From Candidatus Gastranaerophilales bacterium (lineage in GTDB: Bacteria; Cyanobacteriota; Vampirovibrionia; Gastranaerophilales; Gastranaerophilaceae), in assembly GCA_910586855.1 (NCBI GenBank), contig CAJUJH010000002.1, forward strand, positions 310,001-374,000: a stretch of DNA of 64,000 nt, in the 5' to 3' direction. The position numbers and the translations under genes were made by a program. Position 1 is the stretch's first letter, and each line of letters opens with the position of its first letter. Of this stretch, positions 52,113-61,605 are shown one piece after another. Under the pieces are notes generated by a model. It saw nothing but the letters and a program-made list of their open reading frames with translations. It was not told where the DNA came from and did no database searches.

Positions 52113-53045
52113 CTATAACTTTTTAAGATGTATAAGCCAGTTTATACAAGCTCTCCAATGCTTTTTGGTAAATCCTGTTTTTGGTTTTGTATTTATAATT
52201 TTTGTTTTAGAAGTTTGGGAATATAAGGTTAAAATTGAAATTTCAGGAGGGTTTAAAAATCTGAAACCACTTAAGGAGGCCACTCCTGCAGAAACATACA
52301 AATGTTTGCCATTTTCTACAATGTGGCCTTTTCTGTATCTTTGTCCGTATTCTGACGGTACAATCGGCGAACCGAAAAACGGAAAAACTATTTCGCCCCC
52401 ATGAGTGTGTCCGCTTAAAGTAAGGCTGACATCACCTGGAATACTTGGAAAAGAATCAGGATTGTGCATTAAGACTATTGTTGGTGAATAAATGGGACCA
52501 ATGGTTTCTTTTGGCTTGATATTCGGAAAATACCATAAATCCTTAAGTCCTGTAATTTTTAAAATACGTCCGTTTGGAAAAATGTGGATTGAATTGTTTT
52601 CTAAAATTTCTATATTTGCTTCATTTAGAAATTCTTTTATAAAAGCAGGAGACGGTGAAGCATAATCATGGTTTCCAAGTACTGATATCACGCCGTTTGC
52701 CGCTTTGAAATTTTTAAAAACCGATACAAGTTCTTCCATTTTATATTTTGTTTTTTGAATTAAAAATGAGTCAAAGTCTCCCAAAAATACTACTAAATCA
52801 GGGTTATTTTTATTAACAATTTTTGCAATTTTTTTGACTTTATTTAAATCTACATTTTTTGAACCGATATGTAAATCAGAGATTACAGCTATTTTAAAAC
52901 CGTCTATTTTCTTATCCCAGTTTGGAAGATAAAGGGTATTTTTTCTTACAATTAAAAGGTCGGGCTCAATAAAATGTGAGTCAATAAAAACGCTTACTAT
53001 TAAAAGTATTAAAAATAATAATATGAATAGCAGTTTCTTGTACAT
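52113..53045 (-). CDS. Membrane-anchored metallophosphoesterase (YaeI/YkuE/LpxG-like)
   Basis: A 310-residue protein. Residues 4-22 form one membrane anchor. The calcineurin-type motifs follow in order: ISDLHIG near 55, GDFDS near 89 (where GDxxD is usual, so Phe-Asp-Ser is an acceptable variant), GNHDYA near 123 and SGHTHGGE near 212. Relatives cleave UDP-2,3-diacylglucosamine in lipid A synthesis or other phosphodiesters. Lipid A formation would suit a diderm cell. It converges on the 51921 gene with a three-base gap. Confidence 0.82.
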   Translation of the reverse strand: MYKKLLFILLFLILLIVSVFIDSHFIEPDLLIVRKNTLYLPNWDKKIDGFKIAVISDLHIGSKNVDLNKVKKIAKIVNKNNPDLVVFLGDFDSFLIQKTKYKMEELVSVFKNFKAANGVISVLGNHDYASPSPAFIKEFLNEANIEILENNSIHIFPNGRILKITGLKDLWYFPNIKPKETIGPIYSPTIVLMHNPDSFPSIPGDVSLTLSGHTHGGEIVFPFFGSPIVPSEYGQRYRKGHIVENGKHLYVSAGVASLSGFRFLNPPEISILTLYSQTSKTKIINTKPKTGFTKKHWRACINWLIHLKKL

Positions 53046-53470
53046 AAGCTTGTTTTGAAATATTTTAACTAAATGTGCGTAATTTTATTTTAGTTTATCA
53101 ACAACGAATTATTGTTGCAAATTGTTAAGCAACAAATTGTTGAATATTATGCTTACATAGCTATTAGATATGTTTAGTATGCAAAAAGATAATATATTTT
53201 AGATTGCTGTGTTTCTGCCTGTCGTTTGTAACGATGATGCCAAGCGGCTTATTTGAACGCATAAAAGAACCCTTCTTGAAATACTTAAGATAAGCAGCTC
53301 AAGAAGGGTAAAAAGCAATCAGAAGAGTTGAGGATTTATATTATGATTATAGTGTTTGGAGATTTTTGTTTAATCCCCGCAAACTACAATTTTTACTGCT
53401 TAAAATAGTGCTCTTAGGTAATATTTGTGCTATAATTGCACTTATTGTAAGGTTTAAAAAGGAATTAATC
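53046..53470. other. 425-base gene-free region with inverted repeats, possible ncRNA
   Basis: No convincing coding frame. At 53095-53145 there are several overlapping copies of AACAA/TTGTT forming short palindromes. A GC-richer stretch lies at 53205-53260 (GATGATGCCAAGCGGC), and 53269-53309 is a hairpin with 11-base perfect arms ACCCTTCTTGA and TCAAGAAGGGT around a 19-base loop. TATAAT at 53431-53436, preceded by TGC (extended -10), probably drives rph. A small RNA at 53205-53320 is possible. Confidence 0.35.
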
Positions 53471-54166
53471 ATGAGGGAAGATGGCAGAGAAAACGAACAA
53501 ATAAGACGGGTAAAATTTACAAAGGGGTTTACAAAACACGCACCGGGTTCAGTTTTAGTAGAGTTTGGGGATACAAAAGTAATAGTTTGTGCAAGCGTTG
53601 AAAATGTTAAACCCAAATGGATGCCAAAGGATGAAATTTCAGGATGGATAAGTGCAGAATATTCGCTTTTACCAAGCTCTACGAATGTTCGCTGCCAGAG
53701 AGAAAGAACAAAGCTTTCAGGCAGAACGCAGGAAATTCAAAGATTAATCGGGCGCAGCATCAGAGCGTGCGTTAATCTTGAAAAACTGGGTGAAAGAACT
53801 ATAACAATTGATGCCGATGTAATTCAAGCAGATGGCGGAACGAGAGTGGCTTCAATCTGCGGAGCTTATGTTGCTTTAACTGAGTTAATTAATAAACTAT
53901 TGAAATCTGGTGAACTAACTGAAAATCCTATAATTGAGCCTATAGCTGCAATTTCTGTTGGAATCAAGGATGGAGTCGTACTTGCTGATTTATGCTATAG
54001 TGAAGATTCTACAACAGATGTGGATGCCAATGTTGTTATGACTCAGAGTGGTAAAATTATTGAATTTCAGGCAACTGCTGAAGGGCAAACATTTACAAGG
54101 GAACAATTGGATAAAATGTATGATGTGGCACAAAATGCAATTCAAAAGATAATAAAGATGTATTAA
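53471..54166 (+). CDS. rph: Ribonuclease PH
   Basis: A 231-residue phosphorolytic exoribonuclease that trims tRNA 3' ends and would be relevant to tRNAs without an encoded CCA, such as the tRNA-Phe here. Motifs: VEFGDTKVIVCASVE near 25, the arginines in CQRERTKLSGRTQEIQRLIGR near 70-90, and DADVIQADGGTRVASICGA near 108. I use ATG 53471 with AAGGAA upstream. Confidence 0.95.
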   Translation: MREDGRENEQIRRVKFTKGFTKHAPGSVLVEFGDTKVIVCASVENVKPKWMPKDEISGWISAEYSLLPSSTNVRCQRERTKLSGRTQEIQRLIGRSIRACVNLEKLGERTITIDADVIQADGGTRVASICGAYVALTELINKLLKSGELTENPIIEPIAAISVGIKDGVVLADLCYSEDSTTDVDANVVMTQSGKIIEFQATAEGQTFTREQLDKMYDVAQNAIQKIIKMY

Positions 54167-54179
54167 TGTGGCAAGCAGT

Positions 54180-54905
54180 CTAAATTGTAAAGCTAAAGCT
54201 TGCCCCGCCGTTTTTTGGTTTTGATGCTTTGATTATCCCACCATGTGCGTTTATTATTGCTTTACATATGTATAAACCTAACCCTGTACCTACTTTCCTG
54301 TAATCTTTAGAATTGGTGGAATACTTTTTAAATATTGAGTCTACATCGTCGTTCATAATTCCTAAACCGGTATCAGAGACGGTTATTTTAAAATGATTAT
54401 TTTCTTTTTCAACTAATATATCTATTGTTGAATTATCAAAACTGTATTCTGAGGCATTTACTATTAAGTTTGTAAGTACTCTTTTAATTTCTATATCATC
54501 GTAGAAAGCAAAACTTTCTATAATATTTTTATAATTGACGTTAATTTTCTGGTTTTTTTGGGAAATTATAAATCTTAAATTTTCAATTGTATTTTCAATA
54601 GTTAGTTTTATATCATTTTTTGTTTTTTGAATTTTTAATCTGCCATTTTCAATTTTATAATTTGTAAGCACATTTTCTGCCATATTTTGCATGTACTTAT
54701 TGGATGCCATTATTTCTTTTATGATTTCTCTTTGTTTTGGATTTAATGGTCCAAAATAATCTTTTAGTAATAAATTTAGTGCCTGAATTTGCGCCCTGAT
54801 TGGAGTTTTAAGGTCGTGCGTAAGCATTTCTATAAAGTTTTCTTTTTCAAGCAAGATTTCATTGTTTGATTCTTCGCTTGAATCTTTTGTTGAGACCTTT
54901 TTCAT
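54180..54905 (-). CDS. Soluble sensor histidine kinase core (HisKA + HATPase)
   Basis: A 241-residue protein with no sensor or membrane part. The phosphoacceptor is in FIEMLTHDLKTPIRAQ near residue 35. The N box reads LTNLIVNASEYS, G1 is DTGLGI and G2 is GTGLGLYICKAI, so unlike the 14147 protein this one is catalytically complete. No response regulator is adjacent. Input probably comes from a separate partner protein. AAGGG lies just before the ATG. Confidence 0.88.
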   Translation of the reverse strand: MKKVSTKDSSEESNNEILLEKENFIEMLTHDLKTPIRAQIQALNLLLKDYFGPLNPKQREIIKEIMASNKYMQNMAENVLTNYKIENGRLKIQKTKNDIKLTIENTIENLRFIISQKNQKINVNYKNIIESFAFYDDIEIKRVLTNLIVNASEYSFDNSTIDILVEKENNHFKITVSDTGLGIMNDDVDSIFKKYSTNSKDYRKVGTGLGLYICKAIINAHGGIIKASKPKNGGASFSFTI

Positions 54906-55030
54906 ACCCTTACTAGGATAATAAAAGCATAGCCTCTTTTACATTAGACAGGTGTCTAATATTTGGTATCTAACAGGGTAATATTTTAGCACTTACTAAT
55001 AGTTTAATTTTATTTATAATTTTGTATAAA

Positions 55031-56626
55031 CTATTGTTTTACAAGGCTTTTTGCGCCTTGAAGAATGAGTCCGTAGTATATACTGTCAACAATTGCACCA
55101 TATGAAGCTTCAATAATATTTTCGCTTACGCCAACGGTATCCCATTTGTGGAGTCCATCAGAACTTTCTATGGTAACGCGTACCGGGGCACCGGTTGCAG
55201 CTTTTGAATCCAAGATACGAACCTTAAAATCATCCAGTTTAAAGTTTGCAACTTCAGGGTATTTTTCAACAATAGCTTTTCTTAGGGCTTTATCCAGCGC
55301 GTTGACTGGACCATCGCCTTCTGAAACAGTATGGATGATTTCATCTTCAATCTGAATTTTAACGGAAGCTTCACTTATGGTTCTTCTGTTTACATCTGAT
55401 AATGTAATGGAGTCGCCAATTACTCTAAATCCTAAGATATTAAAGAAATTTGGCTGTTGATTTAATACTTTCATTGTAAGTATTTCAAAGCTTGCATCTG
55501 CACCTTCAAATGCAAAGCCCTGCCATTCAAGCTTTTTAATCTCGTTTATTATTTTTTTAATATCATCATCGGATACATTTTGTACAAATTTTAGCCCGTC
55601 AAGACGTTCTTTTATTGAAGCGCTTCCTGCCTGGTCTGAAATTAAGAACCTTCTTGAATTTCCAACTAAAGAAGGGTCAATATGTTCGTAAGTTTGAGAG
55701 TTTTTTCTGACTCCGCTTGCATGAACCCCTGCTTTATGAGCAAATGCACTTCTTCCAACATATGGCATGGAAGCGTTTAGTGATTTATTTGAGATTTCTG
55801 CAATTTGCCTTGCAGTATCATATAATTTTGAAATCTTATCTCCTATAACTTCAAAACCTCTTTTTAACTGGAGATTGGGAATAAGAGAACATATATTTGT
55901 GTTTCCGCATCTTTCGCCGTAACCATTTATACAGCCGTGGACATGATTTGCTCCGGCATCAACACTTGCAATTGAATTTGCAATAGCTAAATCAGAATCA
56001 TTATGGGCATGGATTCCTATAAGAGCTGATGGAATAGCATCTACAACAGCTTTAGTTATTTTATAGATTTCATTATTTATGCAGCCGCCATTGGTGTCGC
56101 ACAATATAATCCTTTTAGCACCTGCCTGATGGGCGGTTTTTGCAACTAATATTGCATAATCGGGGTTTGATTTATACCCGTCAAAAAAATGTTCGCAATC
56201 AAAGAATACTTCTTTACCGTTTTCTATTAAAAAGGCAATTGAACCTTTTATCATATTTAAATTTTCTTCAAGCGTGGTATTTAGAGCTTCTGTTACCTGA
56301 AAATCCCAAGATTTTCCAAATATTGTTATAATTTTTGCTTTAGATTTTACCAGCATATTTAAAACGGTATCATCTTTTTCATCAATATTTGGTTTTCTTG
56401 TGCAGCCAAAAGCTGCTATTTGAGCATTTTTTAGGCTGTCATAATCAATCGCATCAAATACTTCATTATCAACAGGGTTAGCCCCAGGCCAGCCTGCTTC
56501 AATATAATGCACACCTAATTTATCAAGTTTTTTTATAATTTTTAATTTATCTGATACTGAATAATTTATTCCTTCAGATTGTGCACCGTCTCTTAATGTT
56601 GTATCGTAAATTTCAATTTGTCTCAT
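55031..56626 (-). CDS. cimA: (R)-citramalate synthase
   Basis: A 531-residue enzyme of the isopropylmalate/homocitrate synthase family. The barrel starts EIYDTTLRDGAQSEGI, has IHAHNDSDLAIAN near 205 and CINGYGERCGN near 232, and the C-terminal leucine/isoleucine-regulatory domain covers about 400-531. This longer form with DGAQSEG is the citramalate type, which condenses pyruvate and acetyl-CoA for isoleucine synthesis. AAAGGG lies about 14 bases upstream of the ATG. It is monocistronic. Confidence 0.92.
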   Translation of the reverse strand: MRQIEIYDTTLRDGAQSEGINYSVSDKLKIIKKLDKLGVHYIEAGWPGANPVDNEVFDAIDYDSLKNAQIAAFGCTRKPNIDEKDDTVLNMLVKSKAKIITIFGKSWDFQVTEALNTTLEENLNMIKGSIAFLIENGKEVFFDCEHFFDGYKSNPDYAILVAKTAHQAGAKRIILCDTNGGCINNEIYKITKAVVDAIPSALIGIHAHNDSDLAIANSIASVDAGANHVHGCINGYGERCGNTNICSLIPNLQLKRGFEVIGDKISKLYDTARQIAEISNKSLNASMPYVGRSAFAHKAGVHASGVRKNSQTYEHIDPSLVGNSRRFLISDQAGSASIKERLDGLKFVQNVSDDDIKKIINEIKKLEWQGFAFEGADASFEILTMKVLNQQPNFFNILGFRVIGDSITLSDVNRRTISEASVKIQIEDEIIHTVSEGDGPVNALDKALRKAIVEKYPEVANFKLDDFKVRILDSKAATGAPVRVTIESSDGLHKWDTVGVSENIIEASYGAIVDSIYYGLILQGAKSLVKQ

Positions 56627-56759
56627 AGAGTTATTAGCCCTTTAATTAAGCTCCATATACACTATTAGCACAAAATTAAACATTTGTAAAAAACAGATAA
56701 AATTTGTTTATTTTTTAGGCAATTTTTACTTTTAAAAAACGTTTATTAATATATAGAAA

Positions 56760-57305
56760 GTGAAGTTTAAAAGTTTAAATACTTTTTTACGTGTGGAAAA
56801 ATTTAATAGGTTAGAATTAAAGATGAGTTTGAAAAATTATTTTGAACGTGTGTTTAAGAATTTGTCTGCGCTTGAAAATAAGATGCAGACAGGATTTAGA
56901 TTTTCTCAAAGTGAAATTAATGAGATGATATCATCAGCCAGGAATGAAAATTTGCAATTTTTTGAAAGTCTTGCAAGAATGCCTGAACTTACAGCATTTG
57001 ATGTCAGTTATTTACTGTCATCAGTAAGTTTATCTATGGAGAAGATTGAAATATTAAAGAAAGCATCATCTTTATATAAAGAAGATGAATTTAAGGCACA
57101 AGGGCAGACATTCTCTGATTTTGTATTTAGAATAGGTGCCAATATTGATAATTTAAATATGGAAAATCTTGAAGTATTTAAGGATTTGGTTCAGTGTAAG
57201 AATGAACTTTATGATTTTTCAAAAGCGCTTCAAAATCCTATTAAATGCAAGCAAACAAGAAAGAAAGAATTGCAGTTTGCTTTTCAAAATGTATTTATAG
57301 AATAA
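56760..57305 (+). CDS. Hypothetical helical protein
   Basis: A 181-residue protein from GTG 56760, or 160 residues from ATG 56823 (MSLKNYFERVF). It is almost wholly helical and contains a possible heptad region (about 30-110). No recognised domain, signal peptide or membrane segment. Neither start has a clear Shine-Dalgarno; TAATAT seven bases before the GTG would fit the leaderless layout seen elsewhere here. A strong terminator follows at 57338. Confidence 0.6.
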   Translation: MKFKSLNTFLRVEKFNRLELKMSLKNYFERVFKNLSALENKMQTGFRFSQSEINEMISSARNENLQFFESLARMPELTAFDVSYLLSSVSLSMEKIEILKKASSLYKEDEFKAQGQTFSDFVFRIGANIDNLNMENLEVFKDLVQCKNELYDFSKALQNPIKCKQTRKKELQFAFQNVFIE

Positions 57306-57337
57306 AACTTCATCACCTGAATTTAGGATAAAACGGT

Positions 57338-57364
57338 AAAGCCTCTTATTTAAGAGGCTTTTTG
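57338..57364. terminator. Bidirectional terminator
   Basis: Perfect 11-base arms AAAGCCTCTTA and TAAGAGGCTTT with a two-base loop and TTTTT on the plus strand. It serves the converging genes at 56760 and 57404. Confidence 0.88.
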
Positions 57365-57403
57365 GTTTAAAATTAAGCAACTAAAGTTTTTTTGAAATAT
57401 ATC

Positions 57404-60400
57404 TTATTTTTTTATTAAGCTATTAAATAAATCGTTTACACTTTTTGTATTTGATGTAGCGGGAGTTTTATTGAATGCTGTATTATCATTGTTGCTGTTA
57501 TTTTTTGAGGATGATTCCATATTGGCGTAGAATTTAACATCTTCTAATTCTTCAAGCGCCTTCATAACGCCCAATCTTCCTGCTTGTTTTTGCATACTTG
57601 CGAAAACTGATTCAACCATAAAAGTTATAAGCATATTTATTGCACCCCAGACAAATGGCGAAACCGCTGCTGTTATTGCAACACCCCTTGTTATGAGAAT
57701 GCTTTTAAATTGTCCGTTTTCAAGTGCTTGCATAAATTTTTCAGGATTTTTAGTGTATTCCTCAAATGCAACTTTTATAATCTTTTCAAGTTCTTCTTTT
57801 GGCATATGTTTTAGTATTGTTTGGATGTTTTGATAAATTTTGAGCGCTTGTTCATCTGTCATTGATGAATTTAAAATGCTGCTCAATATTTTTTTCATGC
57901 CGTTATCCTGCATTGAATCTGTGAAATTTGCGAGGAATTTTCGCCAGTCGCCGCTTTGAATTTTACCTTCAACTACTGCATTTACAATTCCTGTTATATT
58001 ATTTGATTTTAATGAATTTTTAAATACATCTAAATTTGCAAGACCTTGGAAATCTTTTAGTTTTTGTACACCGAATGAATTAAGAATTGAACCTATATCC
58101 GATATTTTGATGTTTGGAATTTCATTGTTGTCTATAACTTTATTTAATATATCGGATAAGCTGTTGATATTATCCATGTATGGTTCCAGCATCTTTTTAA
58201 GTTCAATGTTTTTTATTTCTTTTGCGGGGATGTTCATAATTTCAAAGATTTTTTCTGCGTATGAATTGAAATTTTCATTACATTCATTAACTATATCAAT
58301 AATTTTATCTTTATTAATCGATTCTTTGAATAAAGGATTATCAGCCAAAGTTTTTAAGGCTGCTTTAAGTTCATTTTCTTTACCTTTAGATGATTCTATG
58401 GCTTCTTGAATTGCAGTCTTTAATTTTCCGCCGTCTTCTGCTTTGGGAAATGATTCCATTAATTTTACAAATGGAATTGTATTTGATGCTGTATTTTTTG
58501 AAACGTCTTGTCTTGCAACAATACCTTTTATGTTTTCTGCAACCCCATTTACATATTTATTTGCCATTTTTCCTTTTAGGAATTTTGTATGTTTAGCAAA
58601 AAATCCTGTAATTGATTCCGCTGCTCCAGCACCACCTTTTTTAATAAGTTTTGCACTGCCCACAATAACGGGGATTGATGCTACTAATATTCCTATATAA
58701 GGTAAAAGCGGCTGACTCATTTCTGTAACTGCTTCAATTGCTTCAGAATATTCCTGAGATTTATCATCCACGCTTTCAAAGGTTGTAAACAATTTTCTTT
58801 GAAGTTCACGTGCTTCCTGCAATTGTTTATCGGATACTTCAAGTTTTGTTAATTCAGCTAAAAGTGCCTTATTATAATCAGCTTCATTTTTCTTATATTT
58901 TTCATAATCTGAGTAGTCTTTAAGTACTCTCGGGATAAATGTTAAATATTCTTTTAATTTTTGCCTGATTGATTTTTTCTCTGATTTAATATTACTTACA
59001 GTGTTAAAATCTTCTTTTGTGTAACCTATAAAATTTGTATTATTTTCTTGAAGTTCTCGTTTTGCTTTATATCTTCCTGCTCTTGCTGCAGATTTTTGCA
59101 GTTTTAAACCAATAAATGCACCAACCGTTCCCGTGATTGTTGCACCAAGAAAACCAACAAGAGTGTTTCTTGCAGCTTTTGTTGTCATTGCAATGCTTGA
59201 TAAACTCTTAATGGAGGCACAAACTTCACCTAATGCACTTTTGCTGCTTGAATTATTGGTATCTAATGCAGAATGCGCTTTTTCAAAAAACTTTCTAAAA
59301 TTCTTTAAAGCATCAATGGTTCCTGCAAGAGATTTGTCCGCATTATTTTTAACAGGTTTTATTTTTTCATAAAGCTGTTTTAATTCTTCTTTTTTGTTGT
59401 TATCTGCCACTTTTTTTAAAAGTTTATCAAAGTTTTTATTTTCAAATTTATCCCCGAGTCCGGTCTTTGTTATAAAGGTATTAACCAGAGCACCTATGCC
59501 CATTCCCAAAAATGGCGTGCCGCCAATCAATACTCCTGCTGTTGTTTCCATATTTTCTGAGTACTCTTCGGCCTTGTTGTTAATAATTTTTGTTATTCTT
59601 TGGATAACTTCTTGTTCTTTTTCAGCTTCTTTTAATTCTTCAGGCGTTAAATTTCTTTTAACCTTTTTGTCTTCCAGATTGTAATTTGCTTTCCACTCAT
59701 CATAGTTTTTATTGTCTTTTATTGTATTGCTAAGAGATTTAAAGAAAGAATGATTGTCACTGTATTTAAACATGCTTTTGTCATTATTCTTTTTCTTTGA
59801 ATTGCTATCATCAGGTTTAATATTATTTTGTGCTTCTTTAATTTGTTCATCAGTGTATTGAACAAAGTACTTCGGGTCTTTAAGGTCTTCTCTTGACTGC
59901 CATCTTGCAACGCGTGAACTTTTAACTTGAATTTTTGCAGCAATAATATTAGCTGCGATAAAAGCAGCAGTAGAAATACCTGCAATTATACCTGCAGATT
60001 TGCCAAATATTTTACCTATTGAATTGTTTTTAATTCCTTTTGTATTGCTAAATTCTTTTGCAAGTTCTCCAAGCCTTTTATGAAGGGATTTAACTTCTTC
60101 GCTGCTTGATTTTGAAATTGCATCCATATTCTTCTTGTTAAAAATCGTTTCAGGGAGCTTATGCTGAATTTCTTTTGGGTTTATATCCGTTAATTTTTTG
60201 CCGAATAAATTGGAAAGTTTACCGGGCAGACCAATTCTAACCTCATTTAACGGATTATTTACAGGCGAATCCTTTATATTTTTCTGTAATTTAACGATAA
60301 TATCATTGAGTTCTTTTCCTGATGGAGATTTTAGAAAATCTGCATAGGCGTTATCATAAGCATTTGCTTTTGGATACATATAAAACTTGGTTGTCCCAAG

Positions 60401-60679
60401 TGTAGCGAGTAAAGATATAAGTGAAGGCAGAGTTTGGGCAATTGGCATAATGGCAGTTTCAGTGTTTTCTGCAACTTCTTCTGAATGTGTATCCATAATA
60501 TCGATAACATCCATTATTACTTTACCTTTATTTGCAGCCTGCTGGAGTTCAGCTTGGTCTAGATTCTTTTTCCTGAATAGCTCTTCTCTTTGTTTTTGTT
60601 TATCAGAATCATCTTTTTCCCATTGTCTGAAATTCTTTTGATTACTTACAACTTGTCCTATAGCACTAAAAAAGCCCAC
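57404..60679 (-). CDS. Large triple-repeat membrane/coiled-coil protein
   Basis: A 1091-residue protein, started at GTG 60679 because GGAG lies six bases upstream (a TTG at 60691 is the alternative). Three modules recur: a Tyr/Trp-Glu-Lys opening (KNFRQWEKD near 15, KNYDEWKAN near 321, SDYEKYKKN near 586), a charged helical part with (E/D)-E-x-(S/A)-E-(N/A), a hydrophobic pair, and a basic exit (RVARWQSREDL near 262, RAGRYKAKREL near 535, RLGVMKALEEL near 1036). The third module carries an insertion of about 200 residues. No known family is recognised; an envelope scaffold is a guess. Confidence 0.75.
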   Translation of the reverse strand: MGFFSAIGQVVSNQKNFRQWEKDDSDKQKQREELFRKKNLDQAELQQAANKGKVIMDVIDIMDTHSEEVAENTETAIMPIAQTLPSLISLLATLGTTKFYMYPKANAYDNAYADFLKSPSGKELNDIIVKLQKNIKDSPVNNPLNEVRIGLPGKLSNLFGKKLTDINPKEIQHKLPETIFNKKNMDAISKSSSEEVKSLHKRLGELAKEFSNTKGIKNNSIGKIFGKSAGIIAGISTAAFIAANIIAAKIQVKSSRVARWQSREDLKDPKYFVQYTDEQIKEAQNNIKPDDSNSKKKNNDKSMFKYSDNHSFFKSLSNTIKDNKNYDEWKANYNLEDKKVKRNLTPEELKEAEKEQEVIQRITKIINNKAEEYSENMETTAGVLIGGTPFLGMGIGALVNTFITKTGLGDKFENKNFDKLLKKVADNNKKEELKQLYEKIKPVKNNADKSLAGTIDALKNFRKFFEKAHSALDTNNSSSKSALGEVCASIKSLSSIAMTTKAARNTLVGFLGATITGTVGAFIGLKLQKSAARAGRYKAKRELQENNTNFIGYTKEDFNTVSNIKSEKKSIRQKLKEYLTFIPRVLKDYSDYEKYKKNEADYNKALLAELTKLEVSDKQLQEARELQRKLFTTFESVDDKSQEYSEAIEAVTEMSQPLLPYIGILVASIPVIVGSAKLIKKGGAGAAESITGFFAKHTKFLKGKMANKYVNGVAENIKGIVARQDVSKNTASNTIPFVKLMESFPKAEDGGKLKTAIQEAIESSKGKENELKAALKTLADNPLFKESINKDKIIDIVNECNENFNSYAEKIFEIMNIPAKEIKNIELKKMLEPYMDNINSLSDILNKVIDNNEIPNIKISDIGSILNSFGVQKLKDFQGLANLDVFKNSLKSNNITGIVNAVVEGKIQSGDWRKFLANFTDSMQDNGMKKILSSILNSSMTDEQALKIYQNIQTILKHMPKEELEKIIKVAFEEYTKNPEKFMQALENGQFKSILITRGVAITAAVSPFVWGAINMLITFMVESVFASMQKQAGRLGVMKALEELEDVKFYANMESSSKNNSNNDNTAFNKTPATSNTKSVNDLFNSLIKK

Positions 60680-60859
60680 AGTTTTCTCCAAATATGCGTA
60701 TGTACATCTATAAAGTGTCGTAAATATGCATGTTTGCTAAATATTTAGGGGGAATGGAACAGATGTTACAAAAATTTATATTTTGTGAACTACTGCTTTA
60801 GATAACACCTGAAAATTAGTGTATGTTTTTGATATCATTTAAATCAAAAGGAAAATTAG

Positions 60860-61588
60860 ATGAATTATAGCCAGAGTGAAAGATACGATAGAAATATTCT
60901 TATGCCTGAAATTGGATTTGAAGGGCAAAAGAAACTTGCCAATTCAAAAGTTCTTGTCTGCGGAGCAGGTGGTTTAGGGTCGACAGTTCTTTTGAACCTG
61001 GCTTCACTTGGTATTGGGCATATAGGTATTATTGATAATGATATTGTTGAATTATCAAATTTAAACCGACAATATATCCACAGTCCATTGTATTTAGGAA
61101 AAGATAAGGTAGAGTCTGCAAAATGCAGGATTGAAGAGTTTAATAAGGATATTCAAATCAAAACTTTTAAAACTCGTTTGAATGCTGAAAATTACAAAAA
61201 TATTGTGGATGGCTATAATTTTATAGTAGATTGTTTTGATAGTTTTGAATCAAAATTTTTATTAAATGATATTGCGCTTGATATGAAAATTCCATTAGTA
61301 CATGGCGGTGTTACCGGATTTTGCGGGCAGGTGATGACAATTATTCCTAAAGAATCAGCATGTTTAAGGTGTATACTTCCTCAAGATGAGCAGGAATATA
61401 TGGTTAAGGGAATTGTGTCTCCTACAGTTTCAACAATTGCTTCAATTGAATCAATGGAGGTTTTGAAACTGATTTTAAATATAGGTGAACCTTTGATAAA
61501 TAAAATACTTGTATTTGATGGTCTTCAAATGAAATTTAAAACATTAAATATTGAGCACGCTAAAAGCTGTAAATGCAGACTTAATTAG
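60860..61588 (+). CDS. HesA/MoeB/ThiF-family adenylyltransferase
   Basis: A 242-residue E1-like enzyme that adenylates the C-terminal glycine of a ThiS/MoaD carrier. The nucleotide loop is VLVCGAGGLGSTV near residue 31, the family SNLNRQYIHS is near 68, the adenylation Asp is in IVDCFDSFESK, and two zinc pairs CLRC near 170 and CKCR at the end are intact. The only carrier in the window is the ThiS-like protein at 38554. AAAGGAAAA precedes the ATG. Confidence 0.9.
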   Translation: MNYSQSERYDRNILMPEIGFEGQKKLANSKVLVCGAGGLGSTVLLNLASLGIGHIGIIDNDIVELSNLNRQYIHSPLYLGKDKVESAKCRIEEFNKDIQIKTFKTRLNAENYKNIVDGYNFIVDCFDSFESKFLLNDIALDMKIPLVHGGVTGFCGQVMTIIPKESACLRCILPQDEQEYMVKGIVSPTVSTIASIESMEVLKLILNIGEPLINKILVFDGLQMKFKTLNIEHAKSCKCRLN

Positions 61589-61605
61589 CTATATTTAATA
61601 AATTA

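Noticed and set aside
52099..52404. 101-codon plus-strand frame
   Set aside because: It is antisense to the metallophosphoesterase and its residues mirror the conserved GHTHGGE region; the opposite frame is clearly the gene.
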